This document shows positions 1 through 9,775 of a stretch of 64,000 nt of DNA, piece after piece. Under the pieces are notes generated by a model. It was not told where the DNA came from. It was given only the letters and a program-made list of their open reading frames with translations, and did not search any database. Position numbers and translations under genes: made by a program. The first letter of the stretch is position 1. Every line of letters begins with the position of its first letter. This DNA comes from Nitratireductor mangrovi. GTDB taxonomy: Bacteria; Pseudomonadota; Alphaproteobacteria; Rhizobiales; Rhizobiaceae. Location: assembly GCF_007922615.2 (NCBI RefSeq), contig NZ_CP042301.2, forward strand, positions 3,038,001-3,102,000, in the 5' to 3' direction.

Positions 1-357
1 GGCGTGTTCCACCTTGCCGGTCAGGAGAGCAATTGGCGCGACCGGCTGATCGACATGGGCAGGCGCGATGTGCTCGTCGTCTTCGACATCAGGCGCTACC
101 AGGAGAGCCTGCTGGCCTTTGCGGAAACGGCAAGCAGGCGCGGCATCCATATCATTCTCCTGACCGATCAATGGCTGTCGCCGATCGCGCGCTTTGCGCG
201 CCATGTCATCGCGGGGCGCACCGCCGTGCCATCCGCCTGGGATTCCTCCGCGGCACTTTTCGTTGTCGCGGAGCGCCTGATCGGCGAACTGACAGGCGCG
301 CTCGAAGCCGAAAGCGAAGCGCGCATACGCGATCTGGAAGCGCTCCGGCAAGGTTGA
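1..357 (+). CDS. MurR/RpiR-family transcriptional regulator, C-terminal SIS domain (partial)
   Basis: The reading frame is open from the window edge, so only the last 118 residues are visible. They form part of a sugar-isomerase (SIS) domain: a strand with VLVVFDIRRYQ, a helix, then HIILLTDQWLSPIARFARH, a pattern typical of rhizobial RpiR regulators. In this family an N-terminal helix-turn-helix binds DNA and the SIS domain senses a phosphosugar or other small effector. The DNA-binding half is outside the window, so target and effector cannot be judged. The next gene starts 190 bp downstream, so it is probably a separate unit. Confidence 0.75.
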   Translation, partial: GVFHLAGQESNWRDRLIDMGRRDVLVVFDIRRYQESLLAFAETASRRGIHIILLTDQWLSPIARFARHVIAGRTAVPSAWDSSAALFVVAERLIGELTGALEAESEARIRDLEALRQG

Positions 358-547
358 GCAAACGCGCGCTATCCTCCTTATGTGACCAACATTTAATGTT
401 TTTCCGCGTGCAGTTCGTCCGGAGAATTGTCATAAAGGACGCATAGGGACGTCTCATGGAGCCGGGCCTGCTTTGTGTCGCCGTTCACGCCCACCGACAA
501 GCAGAACACCGATCGACCTGGAGCGGCCGGGCAAGCCGGAGTGACGA

Positions 548-1723
548 ATGTCCATCTGGAAACAGCTAGCGCTGACATTGCTGGTCCTTGTTGCCGCGGC
601 GGCGATCTGGGCCCGTTTCTACCCAGGCGCCGGCGATCATCTCGCGCGTTGGGGGGTCGACTGGCTCCCCGTTGCGGCCACCAGCGCCGCTTCCGAAAGT
701 GAGGACGGCAATCGCCGCGGACGCGGCGGCTGGGGCCAAGGTTCGGTGGTAACGGCTCCCGTCATCGAGAGCACCATCAACGACCGGCTTTCCGCGATCG
801 GCACTGGTCGGGCAGCGCGTTCCGTTACGATCACGCCCTATACCAGCGGCCGGATGACCGAGATTCTTGTCGAATCGGGTGCCTCGGTGAAACGCGGCGA
901 CATTATCGCAACGCTCGATTCCGAAACCGAGCAGATCGCGTTCGACCGCGCCCGGATAGCGCTCGGCGATGCCGAAGCGCGCCTGGAACGCATCAAGGCA
1001 CTCAGGTCTTCCAATACGGCGAGCGCCGTGCAGCAGACCGACGCCGAACTGGCCGTCGAAAACGCCCGCCTCGCGCTGCGCGACGCGGAGCTTGAACTCG
1101 AGCGTCGTTCCATCAGGGCGCCGATCTCCGGCATCGTGGGGATCCTGCCGATCACGGCCGGCAACTACGTCACCGCGCAAAGCGAGATCGCGACCGTCGA
1201 CGACCGCTCGGAGATCCTCGTCGATTTCTGGGTGCCGGAACGGTATGCCGGAACGGTCTCCGTAGGCTCGTCGCTGACTGCCGTCTCGATCGCCCGCCCA
1301 GGCGAAGTTTTCGAGGGCAATGTCTCCGCCGTCGACAACCGCATCGACGCCGCCAGCCGTACGCTTCATGTTCAGGCCCGGCTCGACAATGATGGCGACC
1401 GCCTGCGCGCCGGCATGTCGTTCCAGGTCACCATGCGCTTCCCGGGCGATGTGCATCCAGCCGTCGATCCGCTTGCCGTACAATGGGGTGCGGACGGCGC
1501 CTTCGTATGGGCGATCCGCAATGGTCGCGCCGAACGCGTCCATGTCCGCATCGTCCAGCGCAACGCCGAAAGCGTGCTGGTGGACGCGCAACTGGCGACT
1601 GACGACGTCGTCGTCACCGAAGGCATCCACGCCGTACGCGAGGGCGCCGAGGTGCGGCTGGCAAGCCGCGACCGGCCGGCAGCGCCACAGCAGGGCGACG
1701 GCGCAGCCGCCAGCGGCTCGTAA
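548..1723 (+). CDS. RND efflux periplasmic adaptor (membrane fusion protein, HlyD/MdtA type)
   Basis: This 391-aa protein should anchor in the inner membrane by an N-terminal hydrophobic segment (about residues 7-23) and bridge the RND pump to an outer-membrane channel. The layout is that of a membrane fusion protein: a lipoyl-like half with GRMTEILVESGASVKRGDIIATLD, a coiled-coil hairpin rich in A, E and R (about 125-185), the second lipoyl half with SIRAPISGIVG, then beta-barrel and membrane-proximal domains. The start has GGAG six bases upstream. The pump gene begins 12 bp after the stop, so the two form an operon. No outer-membrane factor is encoded beside them. The substrate cannot be told from sequence. 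Confidence 0.9.
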   Translation: MSIWKQLALTLLVLVAAAAIWARFYPGAGDHLARWGVDWLPVAATSAASESEDGNRRGRGGWGQGSVVTAPVIESTINDRLSAIGTGRAARSVTITPYTSGRMTEILVESGASVKRGDIIATLDSETEQIAFDRARIALGDAEARLERIKALRSSNTASAVQQTDAELAVENARLALRDAELELERRSIRAPISGIVGILPITAGNYVTAQSEIATVDDRSEILVDFWVPERYAGTVSVGSSLTAVSIARPGEVFEGNVSAVDNRIDAASRTLHVQARLDNDGDRLRAGMSFQVTMRFPGDVHPAVDPLAVQWGADGAFVWAIRNGRAERVHVRIVQRNAESVLVDAQLATDDVVVTEGIHAVREGAEVRLASRDRPAAPQQGDGAAASGS

Positions 1724-1735
1724 GGATCAGCTCAC

Positions 1736-4700
1736 ATGAGCGTGAAAACCGATCCCGAACTCGGCATGACGGCGCTTTTCGTGCGTCGTCCGGTGCTAGC
1801 TTTCGTCATGAACGCTCTGATCGCGGTAGCCGGTCTTGCGGCCTTCTTCGGCGTCGAGGTACGTGAATTGCCGGAAGTCGACCGACCGGTTATCACAATC
1901 CGCACCGAATATCCCGGCGCGTCGGCAGAAACCATTGATCGCGAACTCACCGGCCTGATCGAAGGCGCGGTCTCGCGCATCGCGGGTGTGAAGGCGATCT
2001 CGTCGTCGTCCTCCTTCGGCCGCAGCAACGTGACCGTCGAGTTCAATGACGATGCCGACATCGACGGCGCCGCGTCCGACATGCGCGATTCACTCGGCCG
2101 TATCGCGCACGACCTGCCCGAAGACGCCGAAGCGTCTCGGATCATCAAGGCCGACGCCAACGCCCAGGCGGTCATGCGACTTGCCGTCACCTCGGCCACC
2201 ATGACGGTCCAGGACATGACAATCTTCGTCGAGGACGAGATCGTCGATCTGCTGTCTTCGGTCCCCGGTGTCGCCGACGTCCAGGTCTATGGCGACCGCG
2301 ACAAGATCTTCCGCATCGATATCAACCAGGCGCGGCTGTCGAGCCTCGGCCTGACCGTCGGCGACGTGCGCAACGCACTGTCCTCGATCGCCTTCGACGC
2401 TCCCGCGGGTTCGCTCACTAGCAACACGCAGGACCTGATCGTGCGTGCTTCGGCCTCCGTCACGACCCCGGACGCGTTCGAAAGCATGATCATCAGCGGC
2501 CGCGCCCGGCTGGGCGATTTCGCTTCGGTGACGCTCGGCGGCGATATCGGCGAAAGCCAGTTGCGGGCGAATGGCAAGACCGGCATCGGGCTCGGCATAG
2601 TCCGCGCAGCTCAATCCAACACGCTGGAGATTTCCGAAGGGGTGCGGGCCGCTGCCGAGCGCATTCGCGAAAATCTCCCCGAGGGCGTCGACATCGCGGT
2701 GACCAGTGACGACGCGACCTTCATCAATGGCGCCATCCACGAGGTCGAGATCGCGCTGGCGATCTCGGTTACGGTCGTGCTGCTGATCATCTTCATCTTC
2801 CTCTGGGACCTGCGCGCCACGATCATCCCGGCGGTGGCCATCCCGGTGGCGCTGATCGGCACCGTCGCCGCCATCTATCTGGCCGGCTTTTCGATCAACA
2901 TCCTGACCCTGCTCGCTCTCGTTCTTGCGACCGGCCTCGTTGTTGACGACGCCATCGTCGTGCTCGAAAACATCGTCCGCAGGCGCAACATGGGCATAGG
3001 CCCGCGTGCGGCCGCCGTGCTCGGCACGGACGAGGTCTTCTTCGCCGTCATCGCCACCACGGCCACGCTGATTGCCGTTTTCGTGCCGCTATCGTTCCTG
3101 CCTGGCCAGACCGGCGGCCTCTTCCGCGAGTTCGGCTTCGTGCTGGCGATCGCCGTTTTCCTGTCCTCGATCGTCGCGCTCTCGCTTTGCCCCATGCTCG
3201 CCTCGCGCATGCTGCGCGACGGCACCCAGCACGAGCACAAGAGCGGCCCGGTCGGCGCCTTTGGCGGCATGCTCGCCGGTCTCTATGGCCGCCTCCTCAA
3301 ATGGTGCCTTGATGCCCCAATGGTGGTGGTGGCGATCTCGGTCATGTTCGCCGCGACCGCGGCAACGCTGTTTCCGACCATCAAGTCCGAGCTGACCCCG
3401 ACCGAGGACCGCTCGCTCGCGTTCATGCGGGTTTCGGCTCCGCAAGGCGTGAGCCTTGACTACTTCGCCGAGCAGATGCGTCGCATCGAGGCCCGGATCG
3501 GCCCTTTGCGGGACTCAGGCGAAGTCGAAAGCATCTTCTCGCTCGCCGGCTGGGGCGGAACGTCCAATAGCGGATTTCTGGTGATGCGGCTTGCCCCTTG
3601 GGAAGACAGGGAGCGCTCGCAGCAGGAGATCCTTGACGACGCGAACCGGATGGTGGCCGACATAACCGGGGTCCGCGCGTTCGCCTTCCAACCCAACAGC
3701 CTCGGCATTCGCGGTGCCGGCAGCGGACTTCAATTCGCGGTCGCCGGCGGCAACTACGACGTCCTCGACGAGACGGCGGCGGCGATTGTCGCCGAAATGG
3801 AGAAAGATCCGCGGTTCCGCCAGGCGCGACTGTCGAACGATTCGACCCAGCCGCAGCTTGCCGTGGTGATCGACCGCGAGCGCGCGGCAGACCTTGGCAT
3901 CGAGATCGCCGGTCTCGGCGAGGCGATGCAGGCCATGCTCGACGGCCGCAAGGTGGGCACGGTCTTCATCGAGGATCGCAGCTTCGACGTGAAGCTGGTC
4001 TCGACCACCAATCCGATCAACGATCCCACCGACCTGGAAAACATCTTCCTGAAGACGCGTGACGGGCGTTTTGTGCCGGTTTCCACGATTGCATCCTTGA
4101 GCGAGAAGGCTGTGCCGCCCTCGCTGGAGCGTGAGCAGCAGTTGCGAACGGTCTCGATCACGTCGGCGCTGGCGCCGGACTTCGCGCTTGGTTCGGCCTA
4201 TGAGCGCGCGCTGGAAATCGCCGAGCCGCTGCTTCCGCCCGGCTATCGCATCCTGCCGCTGGCCGAAACCGCGACACTCGGCGAACAGTCGGAAAGCATG
4301 TCGACCACCTTCGGTTTCGCCATTATCATCATTCTTCTGGTGCTGGCGGCGCAGTTCGAAAGCTTCGTCAGCGCCATCATCATCATGGCCACGGTGCCGC
4401 TCGGTCTGGCCTGCGCCGTCTTTGCCATGCTGATGACTGGTACCACGCTCAATGTTTACAGCCAGATCGGTCTGGTGCTTCTGGTGGGCATCATGGCCAA
4501 GAACGGCATTCTTATTGTCGAGTTTGCCAACCAGTTGCGCGACCGCGGGCAGGATGTGCGCGAAGCGGTCGAGAATGCCGCCAATGTCAGGCTGCGTCCG
4601 GTGATGATGACCATGATCTGCACCATAGTCGGCGGCCTGCCCCTGATCCTGGCCAGCGGCGCCGGCGCCGAGGCTCGGATCGCGCTTGGCTGGGTCATCG

Positions 4701-4861
4701 TCGGCGGGCTCGGGCTCGCGACCGTCTCGACACTGTTCCTGACGCCTGTCGCCTATCTGCTGCTTGGGCGTTTGGTGACGCCGAAGGCGCATGAGGAAGC
4801 TCGCCTTCACCGCGAGATCGAGCAGGCGCGCGGCTCGTCGTCTTCCGTCCCTGGCGAATAA
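1736..4861 (+). CDS. RND efflux transporter permease (AcrB/MexB superfamily)
   Basis: At 1041 aa it has the full length of a hydrophobe/amphiphile efflux RND pump. The first transmembrane helix follows the start (FVRRPVLAFVMNALIAV), then come a large periplasmic porter domain, helices 2-6, a second porter loop and helices 7-12. The proton-relay motif GLVVDDAIVVLEN lies near residue 400; its paired aspartates match D407/D408 of AcrB. AAGGA stands nine bases before ATG. The adaptor gene precedes it directly. Drugs, lipids or secondary metabolites are all possible substrates. No dedicated regulator is adjacent. Confidence 0.93.
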   Translation: MSVKTDPELGMTALFVRRPVLAFVMNALIAVAGLAAFFGVEVRELPEVDRPVITIRTEYPGASAETIDRELTGLIEGAVSRIAGVKAISSSSSFGRSNVTVEFNDDADIDGAASDMRDSLGRIAHDLPEDAEASRIIKADANAQAVMRLAVTSATMTVQDMTIFVEDEIVDLLSSVPGVADVQVYGDRDKIFRIDINQARLSSLGLTVGDVRNALSSIAFDAPAGSLTSNTQDLIVRASASVTTPDAFESMIISGRARLGDFASVTLGGDIGESQLRANGKTGIGLGIVRAAQSNTLEISEGVRAAAERIRENLPEGVDIAVTSDDATFINGAIHEVEIALAISVTVVLLIIFIFLWDLRATIIPAVAIPVALIGTVAAIYLAGFSINILTLLALVLATGLVVDDAIVVLENIVRRRNMGIGPRAAAVLGTDEVFFAVIATTATLIAVFVPLSFLPGQTGGLFREFGFVLAIAVFLSSIVALSLCPMLASRMLRDGTQHEHKSGPVGAFGGMLAGLYGRLLKWCLDAPMVVVAISVMFAATAATLFPTIKSELTPTEDRSLAFMRVSAPQGVSLDYFAEQMRRIEARIGPLRDSGEVESIFSLAGWGGTSNSGFLVMRLAPWEDRERSQQEILDDANRMVADITGVRAFAFQPNSLGIRGAGSGLQFAVAGGNYDVLDETAAAIVAEMEKDPRFRQARLSNDSTQPQLAVVIDRERAADLGIEIAGLGEAMQAMLDGRKVGTVFIEDRSFDVKLVSTTNPINDPTDLENIFLKTRDGRFVPVSTIASLSEKAVPPSLEREQQLRTVSITSALAPDFALGSAYERALEIAEPLLPPGYRILPLAETATLGEQSESMSTTFGFAIIIILLVLAAQFESFVSAIIIMATVPLGLACAVFAMLMTGTTLNVYSQIGLVLLVGIMAKNGILIVEFANQLRDRGQDVREAVENAANVRLRPVMMTMICTIVGGLPLILASGAGAEARIALGWVIVGGLGLATVSTLFLTPVAYLLLGRLVTPKAHEEARLHREIEQARGSSSSVPGE

Positions 4862-4986
4862 CGGCCTGGAGCTGTTCATCGTTTCACAGAAACGTTCGAA
4901 TGGCTCTAACCGCTTGTTTCTGCGCAATTCCGGACGGAAAACTGCTTTCCACGTTTCCTAGAGTTTGCTCTAGCGGCGTACCACAT

Positions 4987-5019
4987 AAGAAAACCGCGCG
5001 ACCCGGAGGGCCGCGCGGT
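4987..5019 (-). terminator. Rho-independent terminator of the leftward Liv/acyl-ligase operon
   Basis: On the minus strand, 25 bases after the substrate-binding-protein stop, an 8-bp perfect stem ACCGCGCG/CGCGCGGT with extra G-C pairs in the loop is followed by TTTTCTTA. It closes the long leftward unit and separates it from the RND genes that converge from the other side. Confidence 0.8.
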
Positions 5020-5044
5020 CATTCTCGATATTGATTATGTCAGA

Positions 5045-6220
5045 TCAGTTCGAGCTTGCCGGGTCGACGCGAGCGACCTCGACCCACTTGCCGCCTTCGA
5101 TCTTCGAGATGACGATCAGTTCGCCACCCTGATGGTCGGCGCCGACATCGATCGGCACGTCGTTGATGACGTCGTCATACTTCAGGCCTTCCATCGCGGT
5201 GCGGAAGGTGGCCGACGTCAGATCCTTGCCCGCAGCCTCGAGCCCGAGGACCAAGGTCTTGGCCGCGCTGTAGCCGAGCTGGGCGGCCGTATCGGCCGGC
5301 TGGCCGGCATAGGCCTGATATTGCTCGGCCCATTCCTTGACCTCTGGAACGTCCAGGCGGTCTTCGAAGTCCACCCAGCCGGCGGCTGCGTAATAGCCTT
5401 CGGTCACGCCCTCGGGCACCTTGGCGACGGCGGTGTTGAAGCCGGCTGACGAGCCGATGAACGTCACGTCGGTCCAGCCGAGCTTCTTGGCCGTGCCGTA
5501 GGCGACGATCGTCTGGCGCACGCCGAGCGCGGTCGCGACGATGTCGCAGCCGGCATCCTTCAGCTTCTGTATCGAGCCGACAAAGTCCTGCTCGTCAGGC
5601 TTGTGGGTCGTCTCGGCGGCCCAGGTCAGCCCGAGTTCCTCGGCTTCTTCCTTGGCTCCTTCCTGGATCTCCTTACCGAAGTCCGAGGGGATGTACATGG
5701 CGCACACTTCCTTGGCGCCCTTCTCGCTGGCAAGATGCTTCACGCCGGCCCGAAGCTGGTCATAGTAGGACGAAAAGCCGGCATATTTGTAGGCGATGTC
5801 GCCTTCCAGCATCTGCCGCGCCGCGGTCAGCGGACCGACATTCGCCACTTCCTTGGATTCCATGATCGGGAAGCCGGCAATGTTGTGCGGCGTTCCAAGG
5901 TTGAGGATCATCGCAAAGACCTGGTCGGAATTGACCAGTTTGTTGAAGTTCTGAACCGCCTTCGGCACTTGGTAGCCATGGTCCTCGACGACGAAACGGA
6001 TCTTGCGGCCATGGATGCCGCCATTCTCGTTGACCTCGTCGAACAACATCTGCGCGGCCTTGATCGCGCCGACATTGAACGCCGCAAAGATGCCCGACAG
6101 GTCGCCGTTGGAGCCGATGACGATTTCGTCGTCGGTGACGCCCTGGGTTGCGTAAGCGGCCGACCCCATGCCGACCGCCGTGGCGGCCGCCAGGATCGAT
6201 CTGGTGATTGTCTTCCTCAT
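5045..6220 (-). CDS. ABC transporter substrate-binding protein, branched-chain amino acid (LivK/HAAT) type
   Basis: This 391-aa periplasmic protein begins with a Sec signal peptide (MRKTITRSILAAATAVGMGSA, cleavage near AYA) and continues as a type I periplasmic binding fold (DDEIVIGSNGDLSGIFA, then ENGGIHGRKIRF). A perfect AAGGAGG Shine-Dalgarno precedes the ATG. It is the last gene of the leftward operon and supplies the capture subunit for the LivHMGF importer. Relatives bind amino acids but also amides, urea, aromatic acids and other carboxylates. Because an acyl-CoA ligase lies next to it, a carboxylic acid ligand is plausible (inference). Confidence 0.9.
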   Translation of the reverse strand: MRKTITRSILAAATAVGMGSAAYATQGVTDDEIVIGSNGDLSGIFAAFNVGAIKAAQMLFDEVNENGGIHGRKIRFVVEDHGYQVPKAVQNFNKLVNSDQVFAMILNLGTPHNIAGFPIMESKEVANVGPLTAARQMLEGDIAYKYAGFSSYYDQLRAGVKHLASEKGAKEVCAMYIPSDFGKEIQEGAKEEAEELGLTWAAETTHKPDEQDFVGSIQKLKDAGCDIVATALGVRQTIVAYGTAKKLGWTDVTFIGSSAGFNTAVAKVPEGVTEGYYAAAGWVDFEDRLDVPEVKEWAEQYQAYAGQPADTAAQLGYSAAKTLVLGLEAAGKDLTSATFRTAMEGLKYDDVINDVPIDVGADHQGGELIVISKIEGGKWVEVARVDPASSN

Positions 6221-6244
6221 TTCAATTCCTCCTTGGTATTGTTC

Positions 6245-8155
6245 CTAGTTCCCTGCATGGCCGGGCTGGCCATACATCTCGTCGATCAGCTTCTTGTGCT
6301 TCTGCTCCACGAAACTCCGCTTCAGCTTCATCGTTGCTGTCAGTTCTTCATCTTCCGCCGTGAGCAGCACGTCGATCAAGCGGAAATCCTTGATCTGTTC
6401 CACCCGGGCGAACTCGGCATTCGTCTCGGCCACCACGCCGCCGATCAGGTCGCGCACCTCCTGCGCCGCGCACAGCGACTTGAAGTCGTTGAACGGCACC
6501 CGGCGGTCCTGCGCGAACTTTTCGACGTTCTCCTGGTCGATCATGATCAGGCAGGAGAGGTATTTGCGCTTGTCGCCGATAACGACCGCGTCGGAGACGT
6601 AGGGCGAGAATTTCAGCCTGTTTTCGATCTCCGCCGGCGTGATGTTCTTGCCTCCGGCGGTGATGATGATGTCCTTCACGCGGCCCGTGATCGTCAGGAA
6701 GCCTTCATTGTCGATGCGGCCGACGTCGCCGGTGCGCAGCCAGCCATCCTCGTCGATCGTCTCGGCCGTCTTGTCGGGTTTGTTCCAGTAGCCCTTGAAC
6801 ACGTTGGGCGCGCGGTACTGGATTTCGCCCTCTGGAGAGATGCGCATCTCGCCACCCGGCACCACCTGCCCGACCGTGCCGGTCTTGTTCTTCTCGATCA
6901 GGTTGACCGAAATGACGCCCGAGCTTTCCGTCATGCCGTAGCCTTCGAGCAATGTGATGCCCACCGCGCGGTACCATTTGAGCAGCGCAGGCGAGATCGG
7001 CGCCGCTCCCGTCGTTCCACGCCGCAACCGGTCGAAGCCGAGCAGGCGGCGCAGGTTCTGAAGCACCATGAAGTCCCAGAAGGCATAGGAAAGCCGCGTG
7101 GCCAGCGGCACCGGGTCGCCATTCTCCAACGCCTCGCCGCGTGCCATGCCGGCCGCGATCGCGCGCTTGAAAGCCCACTTGCCGAGCGGCGTTGCCTCAT
7201 TGGCCATGATGGTGACGCGCGAATAGACCTTTTCCCACACGCGCGGCACCGCAGTGAAGACGTGTGGCGAGACCTCGCGCACATTGTCGAACACGGTCTC
7301 CGGGCTCTCGGCGAAGTTCACCGTCGAGCGCAGCCCGATCGGCGTGAAGACGCTGATCAGCCGTTCCAGGATGTGGCACAATGGCAGGAAACACAGTTGC
7401 TCGTCGCTCTGGTCGACCGGCAGGGTCATGACCGCGCCGGCGATCGAACTGATGATGTTCTCGTGGCTGATCATTGCGCCCTTGGGCGGCCCGGTCGTGC
7501 CCGAGGTATAGACAAGGATCGCGGTGTCCTCCGGCTTCGACTTGGCGATCTCCTCCTCGAAGACGTCCGGGTGCGCCTTCAGGTAGTCGCGCCCGAGCCG
7601 GTAGAGTTCGTCAAGGAAGATGACCTTGTCGTCGGCAAAGCCGTGCAGCCCTTCCTGGTCGTAGACGATGACCCTGGTCAGTCCCGGCATCTGGTTCTTG
7701 ACCGACAGATATTTGTCCAGCTGCTCGTCGTTTTCGACGAACAGGAAGCGGCTGTCGGAATCATTGACCAGATATTCGAGCTGCTTGGCCGAGTCGGTGG
7801 TGTAGACGCCCGAGGCGATGCCGCCCACGCACTGAACGCCAAGGTCGGTGTAGATCCATTCCTTGTTGTCTTCCGACAGGATCGACACCACCTCGCCGCG
7901 CTTGAGCCCCAGCGACTTCAATCCGAGACCGATCAGCCGCGCGTGCTCGTAGAAATCGTCCCACGTATAGGCCAGCCAGATGCCGAACTGCTTTTCACGG
8001 TGCGCGACACGGCCGCCGAGCTCCTTGCAGCGTTCGCGAAAAAGCTTCACCAGCGTGTCGCAACCGTCGAAGAAGAACGGTCCCTTGGCCAGGTCGGCGT
8101 TGAAGGAATGGCCGCGTACCGTCTGCTGTGGAGGCAGTTTTTCGGCTATCGTCAT
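6245..8155 (-). CDS. AMP-dependent acyl-CoA synthetase (long-chain fatty-acid-CoA ligase type)
   Basis: The 636-aa enzyme belongs to the ANL superfamily, which activates a carboxylic acid with ATP to an acyl-adenylate and then a CoA thioester. The P-loop-like motif VYTSGTTGPPKGAM is near residue 215, the adenine-binding GYGMTESSG near 405, the RTGDVG hinge region near 475, and the catalytic C-terminal GGKNITPAEIE near 505. GGAGG precedes the start. It sits inside the ABC importer operon, between the substrate-binding protein and the ATPases, suggesting that the imported acid is activated on entry. Chain length is not determinable here. Confidence 0.92.
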   Translation of the reverse strand: MTIAEKLPPQQTVRGHSFNADLAKGPFFFDGCDTLVKLFRERCKELGGRVAHREKQFGIWLAYTWDDFYEHARLIGLGLKSLGLKRGEVVSILSEDNKEWIYTDLGVQCVGGIASGVYTTDSAKQLEYLVNDSDSRFLFVENDEQLDKYLSVKNQMPGLTRVIVYDQEGLHGFADDKVIFLDELYRLGRDYLKAHPDVFEEEIAKSKPEDTAILVYTSGTTGPPKGAMISHENIISSIAGAVMTLPVDQSDEQLCFLPLCHILERLISVFTPIGLRSTVNFAESPETVFDNVREVSPHVFTAVPRVWEKVYSRVTIMANEATPLGKWAFKRAIAAGMARGEALENGDPVPLATRLSYAFWDFMVLQNLRRLLGFDRLRRGTTGAAPISPALLKWYRAVGITLLEGYGMTESSGVISVNLIEKNKTGTVGQVVPGGEMRISPEGEIQYRAPNVFKGYWNKPDKTAETIDEDGWLRTGDVGRIDNEGFLTITGRVKDIIITAGGKNITPAEIENRLKFSPYVSDAVVIGDKRKYLSCLIMIDQENVEKFAQDRRVPFNDFKSLCAAQEVRDLIGGVVAETNAEFARVEQIKDFRLIDVLLTAEDEELTATMKLKRSFVEQKHKKLIDEMYGQPGHAGN

Positions 8156-8180
8156 TCAGTCCTCCCGGATCGGACGCTGT

Positions 8181-8993
8181 TCAGCGCCACGTCTTCTTCT
8201 GCTTCCAGCGTTTCTGCCCGCGCTGGGTTTCTTCCTGTACGCCCAGATAGAACTCCTGAACGTCCTTGGACTGCAAGAGCCGTTCAGCCTTGTCCGCCAT
8301 CACGATGCGGCCGAGTTCCATCACATAGCCATAGTCGGCGACTTCCAGCGCCACCTTGGCGTTCTGCTCGACCAGCAGCATCGTCACCTTCTGTTCGCGG
8401 TTGAGCCGCCGGATGATCTTGAAGATGTCCTTCACCAGCAGTGGCGACAGGCCGAGGCTCGGCTCGTCCAGCAGCATCAACGTCGGCCGCGCCATCAGGC
8501 CGCGCGCGATGGCCAGCATCTGCTGCTGGCCACCGGAGAGCGTGCCCGCCGCCTGGCGCCGCCTCTCGGCAAGGATCGGGAAGTAGGAAAACACCATCTC
8601 CTCGTCCTTGCGCACACCTGCCGGGTCGTTGCGCGTGAAGGCACCCATTTTCAGGTTTTCCTCAACGGTCAACAGCGGAAAGACTTCCCGTCCTTCCGGC
8701 ACGTGCACGATACCCTTGCGCACAACATGGTCCGGGTTGGCCCCGGCGATATTCTCGCCTTTGTAGAAGATCTGGCCTTTCTCCGGGTCCATGACGCCGG
8801 AGATGGTCTTCATCAGCGTCGTCTTGCCGGCGCCGTTGGCGCCCAGCACGGTCGCGATCTGCCCCTCGCGCACGTCGAGACTACAGCCTCTGATCGCCAT
8901 GATCGGACCGTAGTAACTCTCGAGGTTGCGCACCGACAGGAGCGCGTCGGCCGATGCCGCGGTCTTGTTGTCCGGCGCCACCGCCACGTTCAT
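8181..8993 (-). CDS. livF: ABC transporter ATP-binding protein, LivF type
   Basis: This 270-aa cytoplasmic ATPase has Walker A GANGAGKTT, signature LSGGQQQML and Walker B LMLLDEP in the usual order, plus the short LivF-type helical region. It starts in an ATGA overlap with the livG-type stop, so the two are translationally coupled. A lysine/arginine/tryptophan-rich tail (RGQKRWKQKKTWR) extends beyond the standard fold. It works with its paired ATPase to drive the LivHM permease pair. Confidence 0.92.
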   Translation of the reverse strand: MNVAVAPDNKTAASADALLSVRNLESYYGPIMAIRGCSLDVREGQIATVLGANGAGKTTLMKTISGVMDPEKGQIFYKGENIAGANPDHVVRKGIVHVPEGREVFPLLTVEENLKMGAFTRNDPAGVRKDEEMVFSYFPILAERRRQAAGTLSGGQQQMLAIARGLMARPTLMLLDEPSLGLSPLLVKDIFKIIRRLNREQKVTMLLVEQNAKVALEVADYGYVMELGRIVMADKAERLLQSKDVQEFYLGVQEETQRGQKRWKQKKTWR

Positions 8994-9775
8994 GCCACCG
9001 CCCTTTCTTCTTCGTCCGAGGTGCCGATATAGGCCTCGATCACCTTGGGGTCGTTCTGCACTTCCTGCGGCGTGCCGAGAGCCAGCGTCTTGCCGTCGGC
9101 CAACGCCAGAACGCGGTCGGAAACCGAGGAGACGAGGTGCATGTCGTGTTCCACCATCAGCACGGTAATCCCCATCTGCTTCTTGATATCCTCGATCCAG
9201 AAGGCCACGTCCTGCGTTTCCTCGACGGAGAGGCCGGACGCCGGCTCGTCAAGCAAGAGGAGCTTCGGTTCGATGGCCAACGCCCGCCCCATCTCCACCA
9301 CCTTGCGGACGCCGTAAGGCAGGCCGGCGATCATCTTCTCGCGATAGGGCTGCAGGTCGAGGAACTCGATCACATGTTCGACGGCCGAGCGATGGCGCCG
9401 CTCCTCGCCACGCACGAACGGCGTGAACAGGAGTTCCGTCATGAAATTGCCCTGCCGGTGCCGATGGCGACCAACGAGCAGGTTCTGCAGCACCGTCGCA
9501 TGCTCGAAAAGCTCGATGTTCTGGAAGGTACGGGCGATCCCGAGCCCGGCAATTTCGTGCGACTGCCGGCTCAGGATGCTCTTGCCCTCGAAGCGGATGT
9601 CGCCTTCGGCCGGGTCGTAGAAACGCGAGATCAGGTTGAAGATCGTCGACTTGCCGGCACCGTTGGGGCCGACCAGTGCGAACACCTCTCCCTCCTCGAC
9701 GGAGAAGGAGACCTGGTTGACCGCGACGACGCCGCCGAAGCGCAGCGTGACATTGTCGATCTCGAGCAGGCTCAT
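8990..9775 (-). CDS. livG: ABC transporter ATP-binding protein, LivG type
   Basis: The 261-aa ATPase has Walker A GPNGAGKST, Walker B LLLLDEPASGLS and the H-loop (VEHDMHLV). Its signature region reads LPYGVRKVVEMGRAL, the relaxed form usual for LivG rather than canonical LSGGQ. Its start overlaps the stop of the permease gene by ATGA. It is the second nucleotide-binding subunit of the importer. Confidence 0.92.
   Translation of the reverse strand: MSLLEIDNVTLRFGGVVAVNQVSFSVEEGEVFALVGPNGAGKSTIFNLISRFYDPAEGDIRFEGKSILSRQSHEIAGLGIARTFQNIELFEHATVLQNLLVGRHRHRQGNFMTELLFTPFVRGEERRHRSAVEHVIEFLDLQPYREKMIAGLPYGVRKVVEMGRALAIEPKLLLLDEPASGLSVEETQDVAFWIEDIKKQMGITVLMVEHDMHLVSSVSDRVLALADGKTLALGTPQEVQNDPKVIEAYIGTSDEEERAVA

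Noticed and set aside
5603..8404. 933-codon open frame on the plus strand opposite the acyl-CoA ligase and binding protein
   Set aside because: Its product is rich in R, H, D and G with no domain, and it lies antisense to two clearly conserved genes. It is a GC-driven shadow frame. The same applies to the long antisense frames at 17191-19425, 24421-26217, 35036-36931, 41580-43277, 47003-48928, 48989-50620, 50097-51719 and 53769-55136.
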